Positions 25,370-37,558 are shown, counted from the stretch's first letter. The stretch: 64,000 nt of DNA from Jacaranda mimosifolia (GCA_018894105.1 CM032131.1:3250501-3314500), one strand, 5' to 3'. The notes: generated by a model not told the origin, from the sequence alone. Made by a program: numbers and translations.

Positions 25370-25425
25370 TGTTGGAATAGTGCCCAGCAAGCTAATTAGA
25401 TTGACGTTGTAAACTATTTCACTTG
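25370..25425 (+). repeat. Tip of a Copia LTR, + orientation
   Basis: About 50 bases starting TGTTGGAATAGTG align with the first bases of the LTR at 10478 (TGTTAGAATAGTG), including AATTAGATTG. Similarity then stops where the reverse Copia gag begins. Confidence 0.5.
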
Positions 25426-26597
25426 TTTCATAAGCCTGCTTACTTCTTGCTGCAACATGTCAACTAAAGCAGCTGCCCAATTTTGACCTTTATGAATAAT
25501 CTTATCAATCTGCAAGTCTAAAGAGGTGTCCACACTATTGACCATATTTTTTGTTTGGCTTTGGTTTTTTTTCTCCCTTAGCTCCTTATACCAATCCAGG
25601 TATCCAGTTAGCTTGAAACAATTTTCCTTGGTGTGACCATCATTTCCACAGTGCGACTAATGTTTGTCACTCCTTTTATATGTCTCTTTTCTATAAGTTT
25701 GTTTACTTTTCCTTCTAGGAGGTAGATCTATCTTAGCTAGCATAGCAGTGTTATCCACAGATTCTGCATACAATGTGTTGACCTTCTGTTGCTTCTCAAC
25801 TCGCAACACCAGGGAATATGCCTTATTCACGATCAGGAACGACTCCATCACTAAAATCTAATTCATGACATGATCATAGGTGTCATTCAACCCCATCAAA
25901 AACTACATTAGATGGCTAGAAGAGCTCATCACTACCATAGTTTTACCAGCTCCACACTTACACTCAGAAATCAGCATTAAAATTCAACTCATCCCATAAC
26001 TTCTTCAAGTCGAGTGGCATGTGGCCCAGCGGCATAAGTCTTCCACATAATGTGGGAGGTAAGGAGTTCGATCCCTAACGGACTCCTGATGTGCGTGTGT
26101 ATAAATAAAAAAAAATCCCATAACTTCTTCAACTTCATATAGTATTGAACAATAGATAGCGTTCCTTGAGTAATGGAACTAATCTCTTGCTACAACTGAT
26201 ACAAGAAAGGTCTATTACATTCCTCGAACCTTTCAGCGATTTCATCCCACAGCTCCTTAGATGATGTAGTATAGAGAAATGAATCAACAATGTCCTTCAA
26301 AATAGAGTTGAGGATCTATGAAGTTACCATACAATCAGTTCTGATCCATTATTCATACTCAGTTGCATCTTCATCAAGCATAGGACATCTTCCATTAATG
26401 AATCCTAGCTTGGCCTTGGTTCCTAGTGCAATGCTCATAGATCAGCTCTAGGTAAGATAATTCGCATCGGTTAAAGGTGTATCCCCAGGATCATTCTTGG
26501 ATGATCGAAAGATATACAAATGATCTCCACTTTCATCATTTTTGGTTCCTCGATGATCATTTCGACTACCTTCAAATTCTACGGTTTCTTCCTCCAT
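25426..26597 (-). pseudogene. Copia gag with zinc knuckle, interrupted by a SINE
   Basis: The frame begins at the ATG at 26595-26597 and encodes a UBN2-type capsid: IALGTKAKLGFINGRCP, SKELWDEIAERFEECN and YMKLKKLWD are recognisable, with TAG stops between them. After the SINE the capsid resumes (MGLNDTYDHVMN), and the zinc knuckle reads HCGNDGHTKENCFKLTGY near 25590-25655. Its first Cys falls at an in-frame break. The part at 25657-25851 is the longest open piece. Removing the SINE and one copy of its flanking repeat restores continuity of the frame around ...KLWDE. Nothing of protease or pol follows. Confidence 0.8.
26009..26115 (+). mobile_element. tRNA-derived SINE, about 107 bp
   Basis: It is bounded by a 17-18-bp direct repeat, TCCCATAACTTCTTCAA, at 25992-26008 and 26116-26132. 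The body has an RNA polymerase III box A (TGGCCCAGCGG, 26022-26032) and box B (AGTTCGATCCC, 26065-26075) with tRNA-like spacing of 32 bases, and ends in an A-rich tail (ATAAATAAAAAAAAA). These are the defining marks of a SINE mobilised by target-primed reverse transcription. It lies inside a Copia gag, so it is younger than that element. The tRNA-unrelated part is very short, so it may be a minimal or truncated family. Confidence 0.88.
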
Positions 26598-26679
26598 AAC
26601 TAACTTCTCAAAGCTACTGGAGAGGCTTTAATCTGCTTGATCAACTAGACATTTGGATCTATCAGAACACCAGGATGGT

Positions 26680-26691
26680 GCTCCGATACCA
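26680..26691 (-). other. Primer-binding site of the - strand Copia element
   Basis: On the - strand it reads TGGTATCGGAGC, directly adjoining the LTR end ..GAACA. It matches initiator methionine tRNA. Confidence 0.85.
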
Positions 26692-26827
26692 TGTTCAGAT
26701 TGAAGGGAAGCCATGAATGTAAACTGTATTGATATTATGAAAAAATGTAGTATGTACATTATAAATATCTCGGTTGAGCTGAATAATAGACTAATGGAGA
26801 GCTAAGCTAATAAATGCATTACTAACA
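26692..26827 (-). repeat. 136-bp Copia LTR
   Basis: On the coding strand it starts TGTTAGTAATGC and ends TCTGAACA, giving TG...CA ends. It holds a TATA-like TATTTATAATG. Its end is fixed by the adjoining primer-binding site; its start is inferred from the TG and from where the context changes. Confidence 0.7.
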
Positions 26828-27780
26828 AAGTGGATACATATTGAATTTTGTAATTTCTTTTTTTAAGTTTAGAGTATTTATTTGTTTGTTTGATGAGTTA
26901 GGTGTAAGGAACCTATATGTCTGGAAGTATAGATAAAGTTGGGAACAATGGAAGTGGCCAAAACATAGCTTTATTGCTCTGTGAGTTTTCAAGAGTGAAT
27001 GTACCTCTATTTTGATTGAGAGGATATTCCAGAAACGATCAGCAACAAGGAATATTAAGCATTAATCTCAACACCCTCTTTGTATCTGTCATGTATATGT
27101 AAATGCACCATGTCTTATGCTTAATTGCTTTTTCATGTCATGCACTATGTCTTTAATTATATATAACCTACTAATATTACAATTATGACAATTAGAAATG
27201 CAATAGATCATGAATTAGACAAGAACAAAAATCTTAAAGTAACTTGTTACTATTCCTACAACTAATAGGACCATAGTCAAATCTTGCCTTTTATGCTGCC
27301 ACAGTGATCCTTAATTGCATGCCCCCTTAAAGTAGTCATGATGTGCCTACCCATTTGCTATCTGACTTTGAATTGAATAATACTACTTATAAACTAGTGG
27401 ATCTCACTCTCGTGCACTTCTATGCAATTGCTTTATGGTTTATAGCTAAATAAAACTAGTGTTAATATACCAGCTAGTTAATGCTATTGATCTTAGGCAC
27501 TTCTAAGCAATGTAAAATGCTGCACAAAAAAATGACTTATTACTCTACATATAGATGTCATGAAATTTTTTAGAGGATCCTTATGTATTTATGAAACCAA
27601 TTATCATAGATTTTGAATATATTATTTCTTTTATATATTTGCTTGTTTTTACATGTGAGTGAATAATTTAATAATCACTTGATATATTTAATACTATCAT
27701 TATGTATATTATTGATCTTGAACATATTGTGTCAATTGCTACAGAGATTCTAATAATTATTGGGTTATTATTTTCCTACA
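26828..27780. other. Intergenic, nothing recognised
   Basis: AT-rich DNA without a supported gene, RNA or repeat boundary. Confidence 0.5.
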
Positions 27781-28975
27781 TGATGACTATTAGAGGAAGG
27801 AGATTCAATAGGAGGTCTAGAGGTGGAGGTCGTGGATAAGATGCTGTTGGATAGTAGAGGTCAACTTCTTTAGAGGTTTCTCCCCTGGAGTTGGAGATGA
27901 AAATGACAATAGAGATGGAGAATAGTCCTGCATAACATGGTGAAGATATCCCTTTTACTCAAATTCAGGAGAAAAAAGAAAGTCAGGGTCCAAGCACTTT
28001 TACGTCCAGGGTGAGGAGGGCTAGCAATGGTGATCGTGCACCAAATGATCTTGAAAGTCGAGCATGGATCCAATCTTATAGAAGAGAGAGGGACAACAAC
28101 TTGAGGACTCACAGAAGATGGAAGATATTTTAATAGCAACATTGATGAAGATGATGGAAAAGGTTTGAAAATCCAACCTCAATTCACTCGAGTGGACGTC
28201 ATAGTGCTGTAACAGATGCTAGAAGAAAATTATTTAATCTCTTTGTTGGGATTTAATTGTATGCAACGTAGTATTGGATGTATATATAATCATTTTAATT
28301 GGTTAAAGAAAACTATTCTATATTTCTCTTGCTTTTTATTTATTTTATGATATTGTTTTATTTATAATTGTGAATTTGAATTCTATATTACATAATAGGT
28401 GAAAAAAGGTCTCAATATAGCTATAATATTTTTATTATTTATATTGATTTTTGCTGATTATTGATTGAATAGAGACAACCAAGGAAATTATGACTAAATA
28501 TTGGTCACTGCTTATGACCAATTTGTGACTAAATTAGCACAAGATTAATAGTCATCTAAACAATCTATCAGTCATAAATCAATCTCAAATAGTAGCCGAA
28601 AATTTAGTCAGTCATTTCGTCACTAAATAGTGACTAATTTCTACTTGAAAGCAAACAAACCGTTAGTCATTAAAGCGGCTAGTAAGTCACAAATGGTGAC
28701 TGAAATTTTGGTCACTATTTGTGGCAGAATGTTCGGTCACAAGTACTAATCGAACCATAATAAAAGGGTTATTAAGAAGAGCGAAATTGTGACTAAAATT
28801 TAAAGAGTTATGACTGAATTGTCAGTCACTAACGAGATCAGTACGAGGTGTTTTTTTTTACCGCACTAATCGGTTACAAATCAATCACAATTTCCTTTGA
28901 GCGACCAATTCTGCTTATTTAGTGACTGAAAAATTAGTCACCAATGCTCTTTATCTGCTATTTAATTAGATAATA
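27781..28975. mobile_element. CACTA-like fragment with dense subterminal repeats
   Basis: A short frame from the ATG at 27781 encodes an RGRRFNRRSRGGGRG-type arginine/glycine start like those of CACTA proteins, then breaks. From 28488 to 28955 the words TGACTAA and TTAGTCA / GTCACTA recur more than 15 times in both orientations, as in CACTA subterminal zones. No CACTA terminus is visible, so the edges are approximate. An open frame at 27870-28142 on the - strand is complementary noise. Confidence 0.55.
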
Positions 28976-29939
28976 AATGGATCCACATTAAATTAAATGA
29001 TAATTACTTATTCCAACATAATTTAATTGATAAGTAAAAGAAACTAAACAATAATTTGAAGTTCAACTTTAACAAATATCACACTATGCTATTATTTCCA
29101 ATCCAACTTTTTTCAAAATTTCTCACTATTAATCCAGTCATATTCTCATTCTCATAGACAAAATAATAATAAAATAAACACACTAAAATATATTTCAGAA
29201 TGAAAATAACAATAAAAACACAACCAATCATGGCCTAAGTTTCTTTGCATTATTATTTGGCACATGCAAAGAGAAGAAAAAGTTTTGTGTTCTTAGATCA
29301 CGTGCATGTGGAAAACAAAAATATCTATTACATCCGTCAATATAATTGAATTATTATTTATATATATATATATATATATACATATACTAAAAATGTATCT
29401 GAGTGAAAGTCCAAAACTATGGCTTAAAAGAAGACTTTATCATTGTATGTCTTGTCCAGATAAAGAAAATACTACATCGAAAATAGACCATAAATTTATA
29501 TGATCCTTCCTAATCATGATATTCCGACATGATTCTTTGTAAGAAAGAGATAGATATAGATAAAATATATAGAGAGGACAATTGTCCATTTGTAGCATAA
29601 CTTTACCAACCTCATCTCTTGAAGGAAGATTTAACATCATAATTGCCCTGATCGAAAGTTATGCCTCAATTAATGGTAAGATCGATCAATGTATCCTTAA
29701 GGTTGGTCGCCTTTTTGGCCACTAAGATTCAAACTTTCTTCGAGATATGAGTCCGTACATGTTTTTGTATTTGTTTATGCATATGATTTATAGATTATGC
29801 ATGTCAGTACCCAATTAATTTATCAATTCACATTCAAACGATGATGGTTGTAGTTCTCATTGATACACCAAGATAGAATGAAGAAAAAAGATCGTGCAAA
29901 GATGGATGCAGGGGCCAACTAGAGTTCATATATACATAC

Positions 29940-29977
<38 letters not shown>

Positions 29978-30530
29978 AGTAATAATATTAACTTTTTATT
30001 TTTTTCAAATTTTATTAATATTCCTATATATCTTCATTTTTTTTTATACTAAAATTTGAGTTGTGTTTATGCATTATATAGTATTTGTTATCTTCAATTA
30101 AAAGTAAGATGAAATTATGTGTGTTTTTCAGGTCTTGTCGAAATAATAAAACTTATGGTCAAAAGTTGTATAATAAATATATGATTGATTGTTATTTTTA
30201 TTAGATACTGCTGAAGATTTGACATTGATTTGATCCTTGATGAATTTTATAATATGAAAGAGTTTTGTGTTCAACTTTGATAAAAATAATGCATTTCGAA
30301 CTCATAAATTTTGAAATTTGCATTTGAACTTTTGTGTGATGTAACTTTTGACCCTTTCATGCTCTCATTTTTGAATCTATTCATGAGATCGTGTAATGTA
30401 TTCAAGGTTGCGGCATCACATAAGACGTTATAAATAATTCTAGTATTTTGATCATGATCAACTTGCCAACGCGGAAAAAGAAAAGTACATTACAATTAAG
30501 AGTGCTGCATAGAATAAATAGGTAAAGTAG
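28976..30530. other. Intergenic region downstream of the WRKY gene
   Basis: AT-rich, with (TA)n at 29359-29380 and (TA)n(TG)n at 29937-29978. Open frames at 29306 and 29440 cross these simple repeats and are not supported. Confidence 0.5.
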
Positions 30531-30559
30531 AGAGCAATTTTTTAGAAAGAAATTGCTCT
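30531..30559 (-). terminator. Small hairpin just after the WRKY stop codon
   Basis: AGAGCAATTT at 30531-30540 and its exact reverse complement at 30550-30559 form a 10-bp stem with a 9-base loop, starting 16 bases past the stop codon, in the predicted 3' UTR. Whether it shapes 3'-end formation or mRNA stability is not known. Confidence 0.3.
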
Positions 30560-30575
30560 TTGATCACAGATTTCC

Positions 30576-33500
30576 TTATGCATCATACAAGTAGTATGAT
30601 GAAGGTTGCCAAGTCCAACCACCAAGCAGAGGAAATTCCCTTGTATTGCAATACATAATAGAAGGGCTTTCATGATTGTGTTTTCCTTCATAAGTTGTTA
30701 TTACATATTTGTGGTCTTGTTGATCTCTTTCGACCCTTTTCTTCACTTTGCAGCCTTCATTTGAGCACTTGTAGTAATTCCTGCAAGTTAATTTGCAGAT
30801 AACAGTTGACTTATGAATTATCAAACCAACATCAATCAATGGCTTAATATATCAACATATGTATACATATTATATAATATATATTTATATATCATGAAGG
30901 CATGAGTTCTAGAATTATTCTAATTGTGGTAAGACATTTTAATTTAGTACTCTTGCTTAATAACCAAGTAAAATGGAAAAAAGAATGGTTGGTTGGGGAA
31001 TTAAGAAGAGGGTTTTACTAAAGAAATTTAGAACAAACTTTTAAATTTTTAAATCTTGCAAATTCCGTCAACGTAGTATTAGATCACATGAAAAAAATAC
31101 TTTGGAGAAATATAAAAACTTAAAAAAACAAATGAATTTTTTTTAAAAAAAAATCTAAGTTTAAAAAAAAAAAATATATATATATATATATATATGGTGG
31201 AATATGAATATTGACATATTTAATTCCACCACTTGATATAACTGCGAACCATAACTTATACGACTCTATTTTTGTCCTTCTCAATAATTTGAAACTTGAA
31301 TTGATTTTTTGCAATTTTCAAATATATGTATATATTATTTGATATATATGCACGTTAGATTGATACAGAAAAAGTGACATGCATTTAACTGCTCTTGTAG
31401 CCAAAGTTCACAATAGTAAAAGATTACTAATATAATCCTGGACAGATGAAAGAAAGAGCCAAGAAAAAAGAAAAAGAAATATTTCAGCACAATATGCAGT
31501 AGAAGTACAATTATATATTGGTGGTTACTTTGCTAAGTTGAAGAAAAAAACAGAAGTTGGTATTATTATATAAATCAATAATATCTAGTATTATTTTAAT
31601 CGTATTTTAACTATGAGTATCCTCATACAAGAGCTTGCCATTTAACTTGAACGAGTAATTCTGATCCACTCGGCACACGTACCGAAATTTTTATAGTAGA
31701 AATGAATAAAACATTTATTTACCTTTTTAATGTAATACTATAAATTTTTAAGTAATTTCAATATGTTTATTTAAATATTTAGAATATCCAAAATAAAAAG
31801 TTATGACGAAATAAAATAATTGATTATAAATAATTAAGGAGGAATAAATTAGAGAGGGGAAAGATAAACAATATTGTCATAATTTTCTTGGAATGGGATT
31901 AATTAATTTGTCAACTCAAAGCCCTAGTAGTTTATATATAGTGCAGATATTAAAAATATTCTTTAGGGCGCACATATATACATATATATAGGTTGCAAAA
32001 TAATTATTGTGTTCATAATTTATTCAAAAGATTATCATACTTGATGCAAGCTAAAAGTAATTAGACAATTATTACTATATAATGAGACGATATATTTGAC
32101 ACAATAAAGATGAAAAAGAAGAGGAGAAAAGCAATTAAATTTTATTGATATACACTATAATACTATATATGAAGTTCAACATGCTAAAACATGATGTTTA
32201 ATTTTTTTTCATCAACTTCATTGTTGTCATCTATATATATTAAGCTAGCGGGCAGCGGGCAGCGGCCATTCTCATTGTTGTTCACCAAAAATTATCATCT
32301 TATCATGTAACACATATACAACCAGCATCCCAATTTATTTCATGTGCAAATATTTAATATATAGGGCAAAACATGGTATGCATAAACAATATTCACTTGA
32401 TGAAGCTCAAACTGATATGCGAATTGAACACTCATATCCTTGTTAATACGGGAAAATTTCATAAAATCCACTTATAAACTAACTAGACAGGTACTGTTAT
32501 CCCACCAACTCCTAATTCTAAATATGAATATTAACATTTGCTTGGTATTCAGCTCTGCAGGGGTGGCCAAGACATTACATGGCATAATATATATTCAGAA
32601 CTGCCATTTCTTTTCAAACGAGAGCAGTGTCCTAATTCATGAGCATGTAAGAAAATTGGTTTATTAATCTCACGAAAAAAGTATAGATAACACATAATAT
32701 ATATCTATATATATATATTTATCCCTTAAGGATATACTTAAAGATAATATATATGTTCTTTTCCACCCTATATATGTATCATCCCATTTTTATTGTGGTA
32801 CTGATAAAACTTTATAGTTTGCCCTTGTTTTCTTGTTTTTGGGTCATTCTTAGTTTCCTATTAACTGAAGTTGTTTATTCCTTAATTAGTTTATTCAAAC
32901 ATACATATATTCATAATTTCATACCTTGGATTTGTGCTAGTTTTGAGCATCTTCTTGCCATACTTCCTCCACTTGTATCCATCATCCAAGTTTTCAAACT
33001 CACTCATTGTCCTAAACGCAACTGCATTTCCATCACCCATTTTTGCCCTCTTCATCGTCTTCCCGCATTCACTGGAACAAGCAGATCAATCAATCAATCA
33101 ATCAATTCTAATCAAGTATTTCATCTTTGTGTGCATATAAAATTATAAATGGCTCAACTATTAATTTGACAAAACTCTAAGTCTCAGCCCTGATCGATTT
33201 ACACAAACCCAATCAAATTGTAAATCACTTACTATGTGAAGAATTGGGGTTGATCAAAATCAGGTCTGCAATATTAGAAGATGGACAGGCTCTTTAATTA
33301 GTCATATATTTATAACTAAAATTCTCAAACCCACACACACACACAAACCAAAAAAATAAAAATTATTATTAATTAAGATAGAGATGGTGATGCTTGCATG
33401 TGGCTATTTTGTGGGAAGCTATGGCTGCTTGAACTGCTCCCATAACTAAAAGCTGTCATTTCTTGACTCATATTCAATGAAGCTGAAGCCTCTGTAGTAA

Positions 33501-33690
33501 AGGAAGATAAGGGCTCTTCTTGGGATGTATAATCCTCAAACATGGAATAATCGAAGCCCGAGAAGTCGAAATATTCTGGATCGTGATGGCTAATAGTATT
33601 GTTGTAAGTAGTAGTATTGGAGTAATTAGAAAATGAAGTAGGATTTGTAATTTGGGAAATATTTGTTGATAGGAAATTGGGATTATACAT
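30576..33690 (-). CDS. WRKY transcription factor, group IIc (WRKY50/51 type)
   Basis: A DNA-binding regulator acting in the nucleus, of the small group IIc proteins that in Arabidopsis (WRKY50, WRKY51) work in defence and jasmonate/salicylate signalling; its role here is inferred from family. Exons on the - strand: 33690-33398 (acidic/Ser-rich N-terminus), 33265-33233 (33 nt), 33071-32925 and 30780-30576, totalling 678 nt or 225 residues. The third exon encodes [12 protein letters not shown]; the last gives [19 protein letters not shown] and HNH, completing the C-X4-C...H-X-H zinc finger. The core exon ends at AAG|GTATGA and the last exon starts after TTGCAG, placing the intron at the R codon conserved in WRKY domains. 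The two upstream joints are less certain: exon 1 has no in-phase GT near its end, and a GC donor (GCAAGC) at 33397 is needed. A TATA box lies 86 bases upstream. The C-terminus ends SSYYLYDA. Confidence 0.85.
33233..33265 (-). CDS. Predicted 33-nt microexon of the WRKY gene
   Basis: On the - strand it is bounded by AATATTGCAG and GTAAGTGATT, near-ideal plant acceptor and donor sites. Its 11 codons ([10 protein letters not shown] plus split codons) are open only in the phase that matches the entry of the WRKY core exon at 33071 (TTCCAG|TGAATG). Skipping it would also keep the frame, so it could be alternatively used. It rests on splice-site logic alone. Confidence 0.55.
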
Positions 33691-33775
33691 GGTGGAAAGT
33701 AGATATATAGCAACAGAAAAAAGGAATTAATTTGGTGAAAGTGATGATGAAGTGCTGGATGGGAATCATGATGTC

Positions 33776-33783
33776 TATTTATA
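33776..33783 (-). promoter_or_regulatory. TATA box of the WRKY gene
   Basis: TATAAATA on the - strand, 86 bases before the start codon, predicts a short 5' UTR of about 50-60 bases. TTGAC cores (W-box-like) lie further upstream at about 34035 and 34187, which would fit the auto- or cross-regulation common among WRKY genes, but such short words are also expected by chance. Confidence 0.6.
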
Positions 33784-35344
33784 ATACAGATTTGATGATA
33801 TCATATTTATGTGATTATGTTGTTTTCATAGCCAGCTTCCAACCAGCTTCCGACAACGTAAATGGAATTTCTCGTATATGGTCCTTCCTTAGTGTCATTA
33901 ATAATTTTACTAATATTAAATTCTTGTCTATGATGGCTTTTAGTGTAAATTTTATACAACTTCTAGTTTTTGCTCGATTTCTCTGAACGAGACTAATTAT
34001 ATGGTAATAAAAAATACATTTATGTTGTAAGATTATTGACGATACCAAGTTTTTTTGTCCGTAGTAAAGAAAAAGAGATCTAGTCTTGATACAGTTTATG
34101 AGTTATTCCACATTCTTACTCATTGTAGCATCTTCTTTGTAAGAAAAAATATCCTTTATCATTATGTATGTGTCTCCATGTTATAACTTGACATGATTGA
34201 ATCTGATATCAAATCTTATCTTACATTAAACATGTCAAAATTTTTTATACAATTTATAAATTATTTCTTTATAGTAAAACACCTTTTGATCATAAGAACA
34301 AAACTTCCTCCAAATAGGTGCCAATAATATTCGCCTATACAAATTTACTTGATACTAATCAAAGCTCCCATTCATATATATTTAGTTACAATAACAATAA
34401 TCTGTAACATAGCGTTGGATGTGGCGGCTGGAATAGTGAAAGTGTGAATTCCACAAATAGCCACTTGCTTGGATATTTTACCCCATACACCCATCATTGT
34501 CCATCAATGTTTTTAACGTGTCTAATCCTATTTGAAAGTATGTTACTAAAAATTTAATAATAAAATTTTTACTATATAGAAAAGTGCTATTCATAAATGA
34601 ATGCATATTGAACATTGAACTGTATCTTTTCATTTGGACAAAAAAGGAAAATTACTATAAAGACCTATGCTTTTGAAGAATTAGGCATTTGAAAATGCAC
34701 TCTATATATATGTGATCTACATTATACGCTAAAATCACAGTAAATACAAAAATAAAAATAAAAAAATGTAATATAGGTGAATACTGACCTATATTGCATT
34801 AATAATTAATGAAATTCAACAGCACAAATTTTGAACATAGTATATGCAATTTTCTTTCTGTTGCTTTTTATTTTTGTAAATATATACTTCATGATGTTCA
34901 AATTCATTACAAGATGTCGAAGACCTAATTCTATAAAATATTATTAATTCCCTCATCCACTCTCTGTGGGAAATTTGTCATTGTAAAAATGCATTTTGAT
35001 GGATAAGAGAAGGAGATTCTATACAATTTATAAAGTGCGTGTTGGTGTATTTGTCTTATAAATTAACAATGTTAACACAACTTTGAAAGATAACGAGTGA
35101 GCTCCTTTCTTTTATTTTCTCTCCAATTATTTACTATTTATTTCTTTTTTCTTATATTATTTATTTCATCTTAATTTTTTGTTTTATTTTTCCATTTGAA
35201 AATATAAAAAGTTACAATAATATATAAAAAATTTATTTTATTTATGTTAGTACAAGTATCGAATATGCAAAATCTGCTAGTATTTTATAAATTGGCTTAA
35301 ATAATCTCTTATGCAGACAAAACATATATACTATTATCAATACA

Positions 35345-35383
<39 letters not shown>

Positions 35384-37527
35384 AGTGTGTGTGTGTACCC
35401 ACATATGTAATGTTCTACTCCAACATTGAGACGGTGTGCCTTTTCTGTACCCCGTTTTTCCTAGTAAATTTTTCGACGCAGTGCCTCTGCACTACTTTTA
35501 ACTTTTCCGGTTTTCCCTTTCCATTTCAGAAGGTATTCGTATTTATCAGAAAATATAAATAAAAAAAAAAGAAGAAGAAGAAAAGAAAATTCTTACTGCT
35601 ATTAGCTACCGGATGTGATAAATTAAAAATGGAATATATAATAATATACATTACGCTATATAATATAATATAGTTGTCCACAAAGGCAAAGGGTATATAG
35701 AAAATTAGGGCAAAGTGTCGCCCACAACAATAGTAAGTCTTAATTTTCAACTAATTGGGTTCAAACCATTGTATTAGTATCCGGTGGATTAGCGATTTCT
35801 CCTTTTTTGAATATTTTATTGGGGGCCAAGGTCGATTTTGTCTTATTCCATGAAATGAAAATTTTCAGTCTTAAAAGTGCTCTTTCATTTAAAATAATGA
35901 TGAAATTATAAATGCTCATTTTTTAAAGTCATTTATTAGATTAATCATCGTTTCATATCCAAAAATTTAATCACTTAAGTAAATTTCATATACTAAATTT
36001 AAAGTAAGAAATTATTATAAAATATAATAAAGTAATATTTATATTTTTAATGAAGTTCAAAACCAAAATTTTAAAGTTTTAGTGGTAAGATTTTAAATGT
36101 GTGCATATTTACTATTAATAAAGATTTAGATCGATTTTGATGTGTTTTCAAGTAAGGTGTCCAAAATGTCCTTTTTATCTATTAATCTTCATAACGACAA
36201 TTTATGCATTAACCAACATTTATAACCACACACCTTAATATTTATCCATAATTTTTTTTTATTTGTGTTTATATAAAAATATAAATAAATAGATTGACAT
36301 AATTAAAAGGGAATAGTATATACAAATATATAAATAAAAATATTTATTTTATATTATAAAAATTTTATAACATATTTATAAAATTTGTAAAATTATTAAT
36401 ATAGAATTATGGAAAAAAATGGGGAAGCTATTGTTACGTCGGTATGGCGTGATGCAAGCGTGTAGCAAGTATGTGTGTAGGCCTTTCAAATCTTGTTTTC
36501 AATTTCATTTTGGAGTCAACTTGAGTTTGAGGTGTGACCTTTTAAGTAGCTATATATTACTTAATCTATATTAATAAAATTCTACTTTGAATTAAAAAAA
36601 AAAAAAAAAACTGACACCGATATATATTAAATTATCATATGGTCCTAAATAAATTTCAAACCCTAATCCTTTTTTCAAATCAGATCAATCAAATTCAACT
36701 TGATCCACAAATAATCTTGACTTTGGTTTGAAATGATGTAATTTTATCAAAATAAGATACATTCGCTGATACAACAATCATCAAGTTGTTGTTAATATAT
36801 ATTTATCATTAATGTATATACATATATGATATTACCTTTAGAAATATATCTATGTCACCGCTTTCATTTTTCTGTTTGGCATTTTAGAACTGACTTGAAT
36901 GTTTAAATGTTTTTGTTGAGACTGACTCCAACAAATTAACGTTATCTATGCTTTTTAAAACCAATTTTTGTTTGGTTCTGGACCATGATATCATTTATTT
37001 GACCTTAAATCTTTAAGAGTATTTTTTAACTCAAAATAAAAATAAACATGGATCGCAGCTAAGTATTTTTAACTATTTATTTTTTTCTTTTTTTCCTTTC
37101 TAGGGAGGTGAATAATTGTGAAAGAGAAAGATTAAATACATTGAATAATTTTAAATTAAAGAACATATTTAAGTGAAAGGAATTATTGTTAAAGTAGGCC
37201 AACACCAACACATAATTAGTCGGATCAAAACCCAGGACATTTAATTTGTCTATAATAATTAATATATATGTATATATGTTTGTATATGAAAGACATTACC
37301 ACTTAAGCAAGATTTTATTAGCTATGCTACACTATTATATATCTAATCTTTCATGCCCCTTCATAGACGGTGATATAGGAAAGTTTTTTGGTGTAGTGGG
37401 ACCTATTGATTCAGACCCATTAAAATAATTGATTTTGTCAATGTCGCGTCTGTCTAATAAAATCAAGAGCTGGGATTGTTCCAAAATTAATCCCTCAAAA
37501 TTATCCGTCAATAGTTTAAAATTTTGA

Positions 37528-37558
<31 letters not shown>

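Larger units (their letters stand above)
25426..26827 (-). mobile_element. Copia element with short LTR, - strand, truncated after gag
   Basis: Reading the - strand from 26827 there is a 136-bp LTR, a primer-binding site touching it, a gag start codon 83 bases later and a gag frame to the zinc knuckle and linker, ending near 25426. Pol and the second LTR are missing. The short LTR and gag type resemble the Ale/Retrofit group of plant Copia elements. A SINE is inserted in the gag. Confidence 0.8.

Noticed and set aside
26022..26075. Possible tRNA gene because of box A and box B
   Set aside because: No acceptor stem or anticodon stem can be paired, and a flanking target duplication plus A-tail identify a SINE.
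29937..29978. TA/TG repeat considered as a regulatory Z-DNA element of the WRKY gene
   Set aside because: Similar simple repeats occur throughout the window and nothing ties this one to the gene.
32753..33148. + strand frame of 131 codons with hydrophobic segments
   Set aside because: It is antisense to the WRKY core exon and its introns; the - strand reading with WRKYGKK and correct splice phases is the real gene.
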